A stretch of DNA of 64,000 bases. It comes from Luteimonas endophytica. GTDB taxonomy: Bacteria > Pseudomonadota > Gammaproteobacteria > Xanthomonadales > Xanthomonadaceae. Numbering within the stretch: the first letter of the stretch is position 1; each line of letters opens with the position of its first letter. Both the position numbers and the translations under genes were made by a program. The stretch covers positions 1 through 64,000 of the forward strand of contig NZ_JARXRM010000024.1 in the NCBI RefSeq assembly GCF_029887875.1, in the 5' to 3' direction. The notes beneath the pieces were generated by a model. The model had not been told where the DNA came from. It made no database searches and saw only the letters and a list, made by a program, of their open reading frames with translations. This document shows positions 10,367 to 18,697 of the stretch, one piece after another.

Positions 10367-11494
10367 CTACGGCGTGGTCGGGTAGACGATCAGGATCTCC
10401 AGGTCGGCGTCGCCGTCCTGCTGCAGGGCGTGGGTGCTGCCGGGGCGGGTGAGCATGGCGTCGCCGGGGCCGACCTGGTGCACTTCGCCATCGAGCACGA
10501 ACCGGCCGCGCCCGGACAGGACGTAGTACACCTCGTCCTTGTGGTGCGGATGCAGGCCGATGCCGGCGCCGGGGTGCAGCACGCGCTTGCGGAACGCGAA
10601 CGGCAGCCCTTCGGCATCGGCGAAGTACGGCCACGCGGTGGTCGGACCGGGGCCGCCGTGCGGGCCGGGCTGCGACACGGCGGCCACATCGGCCGCGCGC
10701 AGCACCCCGGAAGGCCGCGGCTGGGACGCCCGGAGCGCCAACGCATCCGGCGGCGCGCCGCAGTCCGTATCGCGTATCACGTGCGGGGCGAGTTCGGGAT
10801 CCAGGCGCTTCCACTCGCGCACGACCAGGCATGCCACCTGGGTCGCGCCGGCGGTGCTGAAATGGGTGTCGTCGGCCTTGCCCTGCGCCGGCACGTGCAT
10901 GAAGTACGGCTTCGAGGCCTCATCGCCCAGGGCGCGCAGCCAGTCGCGGCTGGCGGTATCCAGGTCGATCAGCGCGAGCGATTCGCGGCGAGCCAGCGTC
11001 CGTACCGCCTCGCTGTAGCGCACGTGCGTGTCCAGCAGCGCGCCGAAGTCGAACAACCGCCGCGCCACCGGGGTGATGAGGATGGGCGTGGCTCCGCGCT
11101 CGCGCGCCAGCGCCACGTAGCGCATCAGCCACTGCGGATAGGCGCGCTCGGGTTCGTTGTAGCGGGCGGGATCCTCGAACTTGGCGTCGTTGTGACCGAA
11201 CTGGACCAGCAGCACGTCGCCTTCGCGCAACCCCTCGGCGACGGGATCCAGCAAGCCCTGCTCGATGAAGCTGCGGGCGCTGCGGCCGCCGCGCGCATGG
11301 TTGCGGACCTCGTACGCGCCCGGATCGAGATACCCCTGCAGGACCTGGCCCCAGCCGGCTTGCGGCGCCCGCTCGGGGCCGTACTCGGCGGCCGTGGAGT
11401 CGCCGGCGATGAACACCCGCCGCGGCGCGGCTTCGGCGTGCGCGCCCAGCGCCGCGCACGCCGCCAGCAGCAGCCCCGGCAGCCACCGCCGCAT
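10367..11494 (-). CDS. Exported SGNH acetylesterase fused to a C-terminal cupin
   Basis: 375 residues with a clear signal peptide (MRRWLPGLLLAACAALGAHA). Residues 24-240 match rhamnogalacturonan acetylesterase-type SGNH/GDSL hydrolases: nucleophile Ser33 in AGDSTA, Asn102 in FGHND, and the Asp208/His211 pair in DDTH. Residues about 285-375 form a single cupin with the first metal motif HPHHKDE (His315, His317, Glu321) and His355 in PGSTH. The esterase half would remove acetyl groups from pectin. The cupin could be a sugar-binding module, or a KdgF-like enzyme that opens the ring of unsaturated galacturonate, which would suit the adjacent kduD/kduI but would place that step in the periplasm. 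Frames upstream of 11494 lack coding character. Confidence 0.8.
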   Translation of the reverse strand: MRRWLPGLLLAACAALGAHAEAAPRRVFIAGDSTAAEYGPERAPQAGWGQVLQGYLDPGAYEVRNHARGGRSARSFIEQGLLDPVAEGLREGDVLLVQFGHNDAKFEDPARYNEPERAYPQWLMRYVALARERGATPILITPVARRLFDFGALLDTHVRYSEAVRTLARRESLALIDLDTASRDWLRALGDEASKPYFMHVPAQGKADDTHFSTAGATQVACLVVREWKRLDPELAPHVIRDTDCGAPPDALALRASQPRPSGVLRAADVAAVSQPGPHGGPGPTTAWPYFADAEGLPFAFRKRVLHPGAGIGLHPHHKDEVYYVLSGRGRFVLDGEVHQVGPGDAMLTRPGSTHALQQDGDADLEILIVYPTTP

Positions 11495-11531
11495 GGGCCC
11501 GCCAGCGTCGAGCGGGCGCCGTCCTCCCACC

Positions 11532-11557
11532 GTGGAGCGGAGCTTGCTCCGCTCCAC
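11532..11557. repeat. Perfect 12-bp inverted repeat, REP-like hairpin
   Basis: GTGGAGCGGAGC, a TT loop and its exact complement form a 26-base hairpin between the acetylesterase start and the kduD stop. No T-run follows. The form resembles the short palindromic GTAG-type elements scattered between genes in Stenotrophomonas and Xanthomonas; it could also attenuate transcription or stabilise mRNA. Confidence 0.6.
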
Positions 11558-11601
11558 GAGGCGGAAGGAGATCCGGGGCGCGTGCATCGCAGCGCGACCG
11601 T

Positions 11602-12360
11602 TCAGCGCGCCAGCCAGCCGCCGTCCACGGGCAGCACCGCGCCGTGGACGTAGTCGGACGCCGACGAGGACAGGAACACCGCGGCGCCGCCCAGGTCCGC
11701 GGGCTCGCCCCAGCGGCCGGCCGGGATGCGGTCCAGGATCGCCGCGTTGCGGGCCTGGTCGGTGCGCAGCGCCTCGGTGTTGTTGGTGGCGAAGTAGCCC
11801 GGCGCGATGGCGTTGACGTTGATGCCCTTGCCCGCCCATTCGTTGGCCAACAGCCGGGTCACGCCGAGCACCGCGGACTTGCTGGCGGTGTAGGAGGCCA
11901 CGCGGATGCCGCCCTGGAAGGACAGCATCGAGGCGATGTTGATGATCTTGCCGCCACGCTTGCCCGCTACCCAGCCGCGCGCCACCGCCTGCGATAGAAA
12001 GAACAGGGTTTTCAGGTTCACGCCCATCACCGCATCCCAGTCGTCCTCGGTGAAGTCGAGGGCGTCGTTGCGGCGGATGGTCCCAGCGTTGTTGACCAGG
12101 ATATCGATGCCGCCGAGGCGCTCGCGCGCCGCGTCCACCACGCCCTGCACCGGCGCGTGGGTGTCGAGCGAAGCCTCGATCCAGGCGAAGCGGCGGCCGA
12201 GCGCGGCCACCCGCGCTTCGGTTTCGGCCGGGGCGCTGCGGCCGACCGCGGCCACGTCGGCGCCCGCTTCGGCCAGCGCCACCGCGATGCCCTGGCCCAG
12301 GCCGGTATTTGCGCCGGTAACGAGCGCCACGCGGCCGCCGAGGTCGAAAGGGTGGGTCAT
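11602..12360 (-). CDS. kduD: 2-dehydro-3-deoxy-D-gluconate 5-dehydrogenase (KduD)
   Basis: A 252-residue classical short-chain dehydrogenase. It reduces 2,5-diketo-3-deoxygluconate to 2-keto-3-deoxygluconate (KDG) in the cytoplasm, the step after KduI in unsaturated-galacturonate breakdown. The Rossmann motif is TGANTGLGQG (15-24), the structural NNAG is at 90-93, and the catalytic residues are Asn115, Ser144, Tyr157 and Lys161 (YTASK). The chain matches the KduD family in length and in TIRRNDALDF and PAGRWGEPADLGGAAVFL. It follows kduI on the same strand after 163 bases and precedes the acetylesterase-cupin gene. Activity on 2-deoxygluconate is also known in this family. Confidence 0.9.
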   Translation of the reverse strand: MTHPFDLGGRVALVTGANTGLGQGIAVALAEAGADVAAVGRSAPAETEARVAALGRRFAWIEASLDTHAPVQGVVDAARERLGGIDILVNNAGTIRRNDALDFTEDDWDAVMGVNLKTLFFLSQAVARGWVAGKRGGKIINIASMLSFQGGIRVASYTASKSAVLGVTRLLANEWAGKGINVNAIAPGYFATNNTEALRTDQARNAAILDRIPAGRWGEPADLGGAAVFLSSSASDYVHGAVLPVDGGWLAR

Positions 12361-12523
12361 GGCGTCGATTCCTGCATGGCCGCCAACGCGGCCGCTGGTG
12401 GAGAAAATCCCCCGCGGAGACGTCGCGAAGCGGCCGGCCCGGTCCGTCGCGGCTTGCGCCGTTGGAGGGAGGGACTGGAGCAGCCGGCCCGCGCCGCCCG
12501 CGGGGGCGGGAGAGGCCGTCGAG

Positions 12524-13372
12524 CTATTTCAGCTGGCAGATGTCGAGTACGTGCATGTCGGCGTAGTCGAGATTCTCGCCGCCCATCGCCCAGATGAAAC
12601 AGTAGTTGCTGGTGCCCGACCCCATGTGGATCGACCAGGGCGGCGACACCACCGCCTCGCCGTCGGCGACCACGATGTGGCGCTGCGCGTCGGGCCGGCC
12701 CATGAAGTGGTAGACGCGGTCGTTCTGGCCCAGGTCGAAGTAGAAATACACCTCGGAGCGGCGGTCGTGCAGGTGCGGCGGCATGGTGTTCCAGACGCTG
12801 CCCGGCTTGAGGATGGTCAGGCCGAGCAGCAGCTGCGAGGACTTGCAGGTGGCCGGCACGATGTACTGGTAGATGGTGCGCTCGTTGCTGGTCTCCAGCG
12901 CGCCGCGCTCGAGCGGCACGGCCTGGTCGATCGAGATGTGCCTGACCTCGTAGCGCGCATGCGCCGGGGTCGAGGCCAGGTAGAAGCGCGCCGGGCTGCC
13001 GGCGTCGTCGGAGGCGAAGTCGACCTGCTCGCTGCCCATCGGCACGTACAGGCCGTCCTTGGGCGCCAGCGCGTGCGCGGTGCCGTCGACGGTGACGGTG
13101 CCGGCGCCGCTGCCGACGTTGACGATGCCCAGCTCGCGCCGTTCCAGGAATGCATGGCCCTTGGCCGACTCCGGCTCGGTCTGCCTGGGCAGCGACACGG
13201 TCTTGCCGACCGGGGCGGCACCGCCGATCACGAATCGCTCGTAGTGGGTGTAGCTCAGCCGCACCTCGTCGGCGGCGAACAGGCCGTCGAGCAGGTACAG
13301 ATCGCGCAGTTCGTCGTTGCTGATCCCGTGCATCACGCCTGGGTGGGTGGCGTGGTAGGTCTTCTGGTACAT
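12524..13372 (-). CDS. kduI: 5-dehydro-4-deoxy-D-glucuronate isomerase (KduI)
   Basis: 282 residues, the full KduI length. The enzyme isomerises the keto-uronate from unsaturated galacturonate (5-dehydro-4-deoxyglucuronate) to 2,5-diketo-3-deoxygluconate. The zinc-binding cupin site is visible: His200, His202 and Glu207 in [13 protein letters not shown], with His249 in [10 protein letters not shown]. The N-terminus [12 protein letters not shown] and the C-terminus [11 protein letters not shown] are characteristic. It is the first gene of a leftward unit that continues with kduD. A candidate LacI-type operator lies 74 bases upstream. Confidence 0.93.
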   Translation of the reverse strand: MYQKTYHATHPGVMHGISNDELRDLYLLDGLFAADEVRLSYTHYERFVIGGAAPVGKTVSLPRQTEPESAKGHAFLERRELGIVNVGSGAGTVTVDGTAHALAPKDGLYVPMGSEQVDFASDDAGSPARFYLASTPAHARYEVRHISIDQAVPLERGALETSNERTIYQYIVPATCKSSQLLLGLTILKPGSVWNTMPPHLHDRRSEVYFYFDLGQNDRVYHFMGRPDAQRHIVVADGEAVVSPPWSIHMGSGTSNYCFIWAMGGENLDYADMHVLDICQLK

Positions 13373-13445
13373 CGGGGAGTCTCCCGTGCCGATGGGCCCG
13401 CGAGCGGGCCGCTTCCGTGGGTGGATGAGCCGATTCTACGCGGCT

Positions 13446-13461
13446 TGGTAACCGGTGTCAT
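13446..13461. promoter_or_regulatory. Candidate LacI-family operator upstream of kduI
   Basis: TGGTAACCGGTGTCAT has the central ACCGGT typical of LacI-family operators and differs by one inserted A from the site at 20594-20610. It lies between the LacI-type regulator gene and kduI, 74 bases before the kduI start. Confidence 0.55.
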
Positions 13462-13502
13462 ATCGCGGCGCAGCATCGCCACGGAACCACGGAACCGCAG
13501 AA

Positions 13503-13517
13503 GCGTCCCGGGGACGC
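13503..13517. terminator. Short perfect hairpin downstream of the LacI gene
   Basis: GCGTCCC, a single G and GGGACGC form a 7-bp stem in the 260-base space between the regulator stop and the kduI start. No T-run accompanies it, so termination is only one possibility. Confidence 0.25.
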
Positions 13518-13570
13518 TGGGCCCGCGTGGGCCGACGCGCCGCTGAGGCCGCATGGCTTCTGCGGCATGG

Positions 13571-13602
13571 CGCCGGCCTTCGCGGGCATGGCCCGCTCCT
13601 GC
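13571..13602 (-). repeat. REP-like intergenic repeat, copy 1
   Basis: A 32-base element whose minus strand begins GCAGGAGCGGGCCATGCCCG. It differs at two positions from the copies at 16561-16592 and at 16720-16751. The internal GCGGGC-ATG-GCCCGC forms a hairpin. It resembles the roughly 35-bp REP family known from Pseudomonas putida. Confidence 0.65.
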
Positions 13603-13632
13603 CGACGTCGCTCCTGCGAAGCGGCGGCCCGC

Positions 13633-14691
13633 TCAGCCCGGCGGCTGGCAGGAGTCGCGGACGATCAGGTGCGGGCGGACGCTGGCGACCGGCCGCGCGG
13701 CCGCGCCCTCCTCGGCCTGGATCAGCATCGCCGCGGCGACCCGGCCGGTGTCGCGGGTGTCGCGGCGCACCGAGGTCAGCGGCGGCCACAGCCGCGAGGC
13801 CAGCGGGCTGTCGTCGTAGCCGACCACCGACAGCTGCCGCGGGATGCTGATGCCGGCGCGCAGCGCCACCCGGTACACGCCCGCGGCCATCTCGTCGTTG
13901 CCGCAGAAGATCGCGGTCGGGCGGCGCTTGCCGGACAGCAGCTTCTCGGCCGCCGCCACGCCGGATTCGAAGGTGTAGCCCGCCTCCACGATGCGCGCCT
14001 TCGGCAGCTCGATGCCGCGCCTGGCCAGCGCGTCGACGAAGCCGCCGGTGCGCTCGATCGCCGAGCGGTAGCTGGCCGGGCCGGTGATCAGGGCGATGTC
14101 GCGATGGCCCAGGGTCTGCAGGTAGTCGGCGGCCTCGGCGGCGCCATCGCGGTCGTGGGTGATGACCATGCGCGAGTGGTCGTCCATCGCCACCGCGGCG
14201 ATGCGGGTATAGCGGCAGCCGATCTCGTCGAGCATGTCGGCCAGCGCCTGGTCCTCGGACACGCGCGGCACCAGCATCACCCCGTGCAGCTTCTGCTGCT
14301 GCACGAAGCGGCGCACCCCGTCGATGTAGCCCGGGCTGCGGCTGTCGCAGGGGTGCACCACCAGTTCGAACCCGGAGCCGCGCAGCGCGTCCAGCGCGCC
14401 GTACTGCATGTTGACGATGAACTGGGCGGTGGGATTGTCGTAGACCATGCCGATCAGGAACGAGCGCCGGAACGCCAGCCCGCGTGCCATGGGATCGGGC
14501 GAGTAGCCGACTTCGCGCATCAGCGCCTCGACCTTCTCGCGGGTGTCCTTCCGCACCAGCGGCGAATGGTTGATGATCCGCGACACCGTTTTCTTCGACA
14601 CCCCGGCCAGGCGCGCGATGTCGTTGATCGTCGCCGCCCGCGTGGGTCCCTGCGACGTGGCGCCCTGCTTCGATGTCTTGGATACGGGCAT
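13633..14691 (-). CDS. LacI-family transcriptional regulator, likely repressor of the pectin locus
   Basis: 352 residues. The N-terminal helix-turn-helix reads ATINDIARLAGVSKKTVSRI (about 20-39) and is followed by the hinge helix segment MREVGYSPDPMARGLAFRRS. The remainder is a periplasmic-binding-protein-like sensor domain (IGMVYDNPTAQ, HRDIALITGP, AIFCGNDEMAAG, VVGYDDSPLASRLWPPLTSVR). The ATG at 14691 directly precedes the basic arm; coding character is lost further upstream. It sits between kduI and the GH43 gene, and a shared palindrome occurs near most promoters of the locus, so it is the natural candidate to bind it. The inducer may be an unsaturated uronate or KDG, by analogy with KdgR-type control; this is inference. 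Confidence 0.88.
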   Translation of the reverse strand: MPVSKTSKQGATSQGPTRAATINDIARLAGVSKKTVSRIINHSPLVRKDTREKVEALMREVGYSPDPMARGLAFRRSFLIGMVYDNPTAQFIVNMQYGALDALRGSGFELVVHPCDSRSPGYIDGVRRFVQQQKLHGVMLVPRVSEDQALADMLDEIGCRYTRIAAVAMDDHSRMVITHDRDGAAEAADYLQTLGHRDIALITGPASYRSAIERTGGFVDALARRGIELPKARIVEAGYTFESGVAAAEKLLSGKRRPTAIFCGNDEMAAGVYRVALRAGISIPRQLSVVGYDDSPLASRLWPPLTSVRRDTRDTGRVAAAMLIQAEEGAAARPVASVRPHLIVRDSCQPPG

Positions 14692-14744
14692 TCGGCGGGT
14701 TCCGTGCCGGTGGAAGTGCAAGCGTTCGATTCTAGCCCTTCGCC

Positions 14745-16397
14745 TCAGTCGAGCGCGCGATAGCGGAAATCGTGGAAACGCACCCGGCCCTCGCCCGCGG
14801 CGTACACGCCGGGCCGCAGCGACAGGAACCGGCCCACGGTATTGTGGTGGTAGCCGGAGACTTCCATCTGCACGCCGTACTTCTCCCAGGCCCGGCCGTC
14901 GCGGCTGTGGTGGATGGTCAGCACGTGGCGGTCGTGGGTCAGGCGCAGCCACAGCCGCCCGCCGGGGCCGGGCGCAAGGCGCGCCGGGCGCTCCTCGCCG
15001 TAGCGGTGCATGATGAAGTCCTCGCCGTTGGAGCCCAGCCCGGCGTACAGCCGGTCGCTGTAGAACAGCAGCGCCCCGCCGACCGCGCCCGGCTCGATCT
15101 CCATCTCCACCTCGACCTGGTAGGCCCGGTCCCCGGCGATCGCGGTCAGCGGCGAGGCGTCGCGCGGCGCGTTGCCCTTGCCCTGCAGCACCAGCGCGCC
15201 GTCCTCGAACGAGATCCGCGCCATCTCGTCGGGTCCGGGGGAGTAGAACGCCCACTGGTGGCCGAGACGGTCGCCCTCGAAGTCGTCGGACAGCGCCATG
15301 CCGTGGCGGCCGATCGGCGCTCCGGCGGGCTTGGGCAGGGGCTGGCCGAGATCGCCGCCGCGCGCTTCGAACCAGCCGTCGCCGGTCCACGCCACCGGAT
15401 CGAGCAGCGCCTGCCGGCCCAGCGTCCAGAAGCCGCGTTCGTAGCCGTGGTACATCATCCACCACTTGCCCGCGGCGTCCTCGACCAGGGTGGCGTGGCC
15501 GCGCGACCACCACTGCTCCTCCGCCGACTCGGTCCGCACCACCGGGTTGTCCGGGTCGTTCTCCCAGGGGCCGTGGATCGAGCGCGAGCGGGCCACGATC
15601 ACCATGTGCCCGGTCGGCGGCCCGGCGGTGCCGCCGACCGCGGTGATCATGTAGTACCAGCCGTTGTGCCGGGTGATCTTGGGGCCTTCCTGCGAGTAGC
15701 TCTCGACCACCCACGTCTCCGGGTAGCGCCAGCCGTCGTAGACGTGCTTCACCTCGCCGGCCGTGGCCAGGCCGTCGTCGGCCAGCTGCACGTAGTCGCC
15801 GCCGCTCAGGAACAGGTAGCGCCTGCCGTCCTCGCCCACGGCGTGGCCGGGGTCGATGTGGTCGGGCAGGTGCAGGTCGACCGGTTCGCTCCACGGGCCG
15901 CGGATGTCGTCGGCCCAGACCACGTAGTTGCTCCGGCCCGCGTCGGTGCGGCCGGGGAAGTAGATGTAGTAGCGGCCCTCGTGGCGCACCAGGTCCGGCG
16001 CCCAGATCGAGCCGACGCTGGTGGTGATGGCATGGCCGAGCGGCTGCCAGTTCACCAGGTCGCGCGAGTGCCACAGCGGCAGGCCCGGATAGGCGTCGAA
16101 CGAGGACAGGGTGAGGTAGTAGTCGTCGCCGTCGCGCAGCACCGAGGGGTCGGGGTGGTCGCCGGCGAGGATCGGGTTGAGGAAGCTGCCGTCGCCCAGG
16201 TCGGCCTGGCGCTGGCCCTCGATGCCGCGCGCCCACTCGGGCGCGCCGCCGCGCGCGGAGCCCGGCGAAGCGCCCCGGGCGACCGGACCGGCAGCCGGGG
16301 CGGGCGTCGCCGCAGCGGCATCCGTTGCGAGCGCCGCCGGGCCGGCGAAGCCGAGGCTGGCCAGCAGGACGGCGGCGGGGAGGGTCCTAGGGAGCAT
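14745..16397 (-). CDS. Exported glycoside hydrolase family 43 enzyme
   Basis: 550 residues. The ATG at 16397 has GAGGAAA five bases upstream and opens a signal peptide (MLPRTLPAAVLLASLGFAG, ending ALA). The five-bladed propeller catalytic domain covers about 70-350, with the usual acidic triad regions: NPILAGDHPDPSVLRDG (catalytic base), SIWAPDLV, and RYPETWVVES (acid). The C-terminal 190 residues form a beta-sandwich of the GH43-associated type (FEGDRLGHQWAFYSPG...YSDRLYAGLGSNGEDFI). Activities in the family are beta-xylosidase, alpha-L-arabinofuranosidase and arabinanase, so it probably trims xylan or arabinan side chains. Two candidate operators lie just upstream. Confidence 0.88.
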   Translation of the reverse strand: MLPRTLPAAVLLASLGFAGPAALATDAAAATPAPAAGPVARGASPGSARGGAPEWARGIEGQRQADLGDGSFLNPILAGDHPDPSVLRDGDDYYLTLSSFDAYPGLPLWHSRDLVNWQPLGHAITTSVGSIWAPDLVRHEGRYYIYFPGRTDAGRSNYVVWADDIRGPWSEPVDLHLPDHIDPGHAVGEDGRRYLFLSGGDYVQLADDGLATAGEVKHVYDGWRYPETWVVESYSQEGPKITRHNGWYYMITAVGGTAGPPTGHMVIVARSRSIHGPWENDPDNPVVRTESAEEQWWSRGHATLVEDAAGKWWMMYHGYERGFWTLGRQALLDPVAWTGDGWFEARGGDLGQPLPKPAGAPIGRHGMALSDDFEGDRLGHQWAFYSPGPDEMARISFEDGALVLQGKGNAPRDASPLTAIAGDRAYQVEVEMEIEPGAVGGALLFYSDRLYAGLGSNGEDFIMHRYGEERPARLAPGPGGRLWLRLTHDRHVLTIHHSRDGRAWEKYGVQMEVSGYHHNTVGRFLSLRPGVYAAGEGRVRFHDFRYRALD

Positions 16398-16415
16398 GCG
16401 TTTTCCTCGGTCGGA

Positions 16416-16429
16416 TGGTAGCGCTAACG
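16416..16429. promoter_or_regulatory. Xyl-box-like operator upstream of GH43
   Basis: TGGTAGCGCTAACG lies 18 bases before the GH43 start and matches 13 of 14 positions of the Xanthomonas xyl-box (TGGTAGCGCTAACA as I recall it), the proposed target of the LacI-family regulator XylR in xylan-utilisation loci. Confidence 0.6.
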
Positions 16430-16456
16430 GCGGCGCCACGGCGCGGCTTCGCGCCG

Positions 16457-16473
16457 ATGACACCGATAGTCAT
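16457..16473. promoter_or_regulatory. Candidate LacI-type operator, second site upstream of GH43
   Basis: ATGACACCGATAGTCAT has perfect ATGAC/GTCAT arms and shares ATGACACCG with the other sites of the pectin locus. It is 60 bases before the GH43 start, on the far side of the xyl-box-like site. Confidence 0.5.
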
Positions 16474-16885
16474 CCGACCCTAGCAAAGCCCCCGCGCGGC
16501 CGCCATCGTGCGCTGCACCATCCCGCCCGCCGGCGGCGTGCAAGGTGCTCCCGTCGTGGCGCAGGAGCGGGCCACGCCCTCGAAGGCCGGCGCGAGGCCG
16601 GCGCCGGATATCGGCCCCACGCCACCGACGCCATGCGGCATCACCACCGCCACCAAGGCACGCGGGCCTTCGCGTCCATGGGTCGCTCCTACGGGAGCGC
16701 CGCGCAGGCCCCCGCCTTCGCAGGAGCGGGCCACGCCCGCGAAAGCCGGCGCCGCGGTCGGTGCCGGGCCTCGCCGCCACGCCACCGAAGCCGTCCCGCA
16801 TCACCGCAGCCGCCAGGCCGCGGGCATTCGCGTCCGTCGGATGCTCCTGCGGGAGCGCGCGCGGGATGGCGCGGGCGCTGCTGCG
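16474..16885. repeat. Non-coding region with two REP-like copies in a duplicated unit of about 160 bp
   Basis: No gene is apparent between the GH43 promoter and dctM. The space holds an imperfect direct duplication: unit one about 16561-16700 and unit two about 16720-16857. Each starts with GCAGGAGCGGGCCACGCCC (16561 and 16720) and ends with a GCTCCT.CGGGAGCGC hairpin (16684 and 16843). Both carry a GCCACCGA-GCC.T.C-GCATCACC core. The copies are the same element as at 13571-13602. Confidence 0.65.
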
Positions 16886-18169
16886 TCAGGCCCGGAACAG
16901 CGCCGGCAGCCAGAGCGACAGCTGCGGAAACACGGTGACCACCAGCAGCACCGCCAGCGCGGCCAGCCAGAACGGCCAGATCGACCTGAGCGACTCGCCG
17001 ATGCCGATCTTGCCGATCGCCGCACCGACGAACAGCACCGAACCCACCGGCGGCGTGACCAGGCCGATGCCGCCGGCCAGCACCAGCACCACCCCGAAGT
17101 GCAGCGGGTCCACGCCGAAGGCCTTCGCCACCGGCAGGAAGATCGGCGTGCAGATCAGGATCATCGGCGCCAGGTCCATGAAGGTCCCCAGCAGCAGCAG
17201 GATCGCCGCGATCACCAGCAGCACCGTGTAGCGGTTGTCGGCGAGCGCGCCGATCAGCTCCACCGCCGCCGCGGGCACCTCCAGGTAGGCCAGCAGCCAG
17301 CCGAACAGCGCCGCGGTGGCGATCACGAACAGGATCACCCCGGTGGTGCGCGCCGCGTGCGCCACCGCCTGGCGGAACGCCGCCCAGTCGAGCATCCGGT
17401 AGATCGCCACCGTCACCAGCAGCGCGTAGACCACCGCCACCGCCGCGCTCTCCACCGCGGTGAACACGCCGGCGCGGATGCCGATGAAGATCAGCGCCAC
17501 CAGGCCCAGCCCCGGCAGCGCCGAGACCAGCCGCAGCAGCACCGCGCGCATCCCCGGGAACGCCTCCACCCCGTAGCCGCGCCGGCGCGCCACCAGATAG
17601 CCGGTGAACATCAGCGTCAGCGTCATCAGCAGCGCCGGGAGGATGCCGGCGGCGAACAGGTCGGCGATGGAGATGCCGCCGCCGACCGCGGCCGAATACA
17701 GGATCAGGTTGTGCGAGGGCGGCACCAGCAGCGCCACCAGCGCGCCGGTGATGCTCACGTTGACCGCGAAGTCGCGGTCGTAGCCGCGCTTGACCATCTG
17801 CGGGATCATGGTGCCGCCGACCGCCGACACGTCGGCGATCGCCGAGCCCGACACGCCGCCGAAGAACAGCGACGAGAGAATGCTGACTTGGCCCAGGCCG
17901 CCGCGGATGCGCCCGACCAGCGCCGCCGCCAGCGCGATCAGGCGCTCGGAGATGCCGCCGCGCATCATGATCTCGCCGGCGAAGATGAACAGCGGAATCG
18001 CGATCAGCGAGGCGGTGCCGATGCCGGCGCCGACCTGCTGCACCAGCACCACCGAGGGCAGGTCCAGGTACAGCAGCGCCAGCAGCGAGGCGGCGGCGAG
18101 CGCATAGGCCACCGGCACGCCGATCAGCAGCAGCAGGATGAAGCCGAAGAACAGCAGGGCGATCGCCAT
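16886..18169 (-). CDS. dctM: TRAP transporter large permease, DctM type
   Basis: 427 residues with about twelve hydrophobic segments, full length for the DctM ion-coupled permease of tripartite ATP-independent periplasmic transporters. Family signatures include VQQVGAGIGTASLIAIPLF, FFGGVSGSAIADVSAVGG and LVPPSHNLILYS near the middle, and GTFMDLAPMILICTPIFLP towards the end. It begins one base after the dctQ stop, which indicates coupled translation. With DctP and DctQ it would import a carboxylated compound using a sodium or proton gradient; in this context a uronate or unsaturated galacturonate is the likely substrate, as for other TRAP systems in pectin loci. Confidence 0.92.
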   Translation of the reverse strand: MAIALLFFGFILLLLIGVPVAYALAAASLLALLYLDLPSVVLVQQVGAGIGTASLIAIPLFIFAGEIMMRGGISERLIALAAALVGRIRGGLGQVSILSSLFFGGVSGSAIADVSAVGGTMIPQMVKRGYDRDFAVNVSITGALVALLVPPSHNLILYSAAVGGGISIADLFAAGILPALLMTLTLMFTGYLVARRRGYGVEAFPGMRAVLLRLVSALPGLGLVALIFIGIRAGVFTAVESAAVAVVYALLVTVAIYRMLDWAAFRQAVAHAARTTGVILFVIATAALFGWLLAYLEVPAAAVELIGALADNRYTVLLVIAAILLLLGTFMDLAPMILICTPIFLPVAKAFGVDPLHFGVVLVLAGGIGLVTPPVGSVLFVGAAIGKIGIGESLRSIWPFWLAALAVLLVVTVFPQLSLWLPALFRA

Positions 18170-18170
18170 G

Positions 18171-18689
18171 TCAGCGCCCGCCTTCGCCGGCGGCGAACGC
18201 AGCGGCCAGGCGCGGCAGCGCGAACCCGGCCATCAGCAGCCCGCCCAGCGCCAGCGGCAGGAAGCCGATGCTCTGCGGCAGCGGCGCCCCGGCCATGCGG
18301 ATGTCCAATCCGTCCAGCAGCAGCCGCGCGCCCCACCACGCCAGGGTGGCACCGATCGCCACGATCACCAGCGCCGCGATCGCCTCGCTGGCGCGCCGCA
18401 GCGGTACCGGCATCGCCTCGGCCAGCAGGTGGAAGCGGAAGTGGCGCTGCTCGTGCACGCCGGCGGCGGCGCCGAAGCTCATCGCCGTGCTCAGCAGCAG
18501 CAGGGTGACCGGCTCGGTCCAGCTGGGCGAATCGTTGAGCACGTAGCGCGCGAACACCTGCCATCCCTGCACGGCGACCAGGCCGAGCATCGCCACCCCG
18601 GCGACGGCGACGGCGGCGGACGACAGGCGCCCAAGGGCACGCTGCAGCGGGGACGGGGCGGGGGCTGGATCGGGGGCTGGGTGGCTCAT
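18171..18689 (-). CDS. dctQ: TRAP transporter small permease, DctQ type
   Basis: 172 residues with four hydrophobic segments (about 24-46, 60-78, 98-118, 138-160), the DctQ layout. Family features are VFARYVLNDSPSWTEPVTLLL (residues about 50-70) and the following acidic/aromatic HEQRHFRFHLL. It links the binding protein to the DctM channel. The start ATG at 18689 follows the dctP stop by eight bases and its stop is one base from the dctM start, so the three genes are a compact operon. Confidence 0.9.
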   Translation of the reverse strand: MSHPAPDPAPAPSPLQRALGRLSSAAVAVAGVAMLGLVAVQGWQVFARYVLNDSPSWTEPVTLLLLSTAMSFGAAAGVHEQRHFRFHLLAEAMPVPLRRASEAIAALVIVAIGATLAWWGARLLLDGLDIRMAGAPLPQSIGFLPLALGGLLMAGFALPRLAAAFAAGEGGR

Positions 18690-18697
18690 CGTGCTCC

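Noticed and set aside
8105-11653. Plus-strand frame of 1182 codons
   Set aside because: Spans three real minus-strand genes and their spacers; composition is that of an antisense shadow.
14692-16236. Upstream extension of the LacI reading frame
   Set aside because: The Arg/Pro-rich sequence is an out-of-frame reading of the GH43 gene; LacI starts at 14691.
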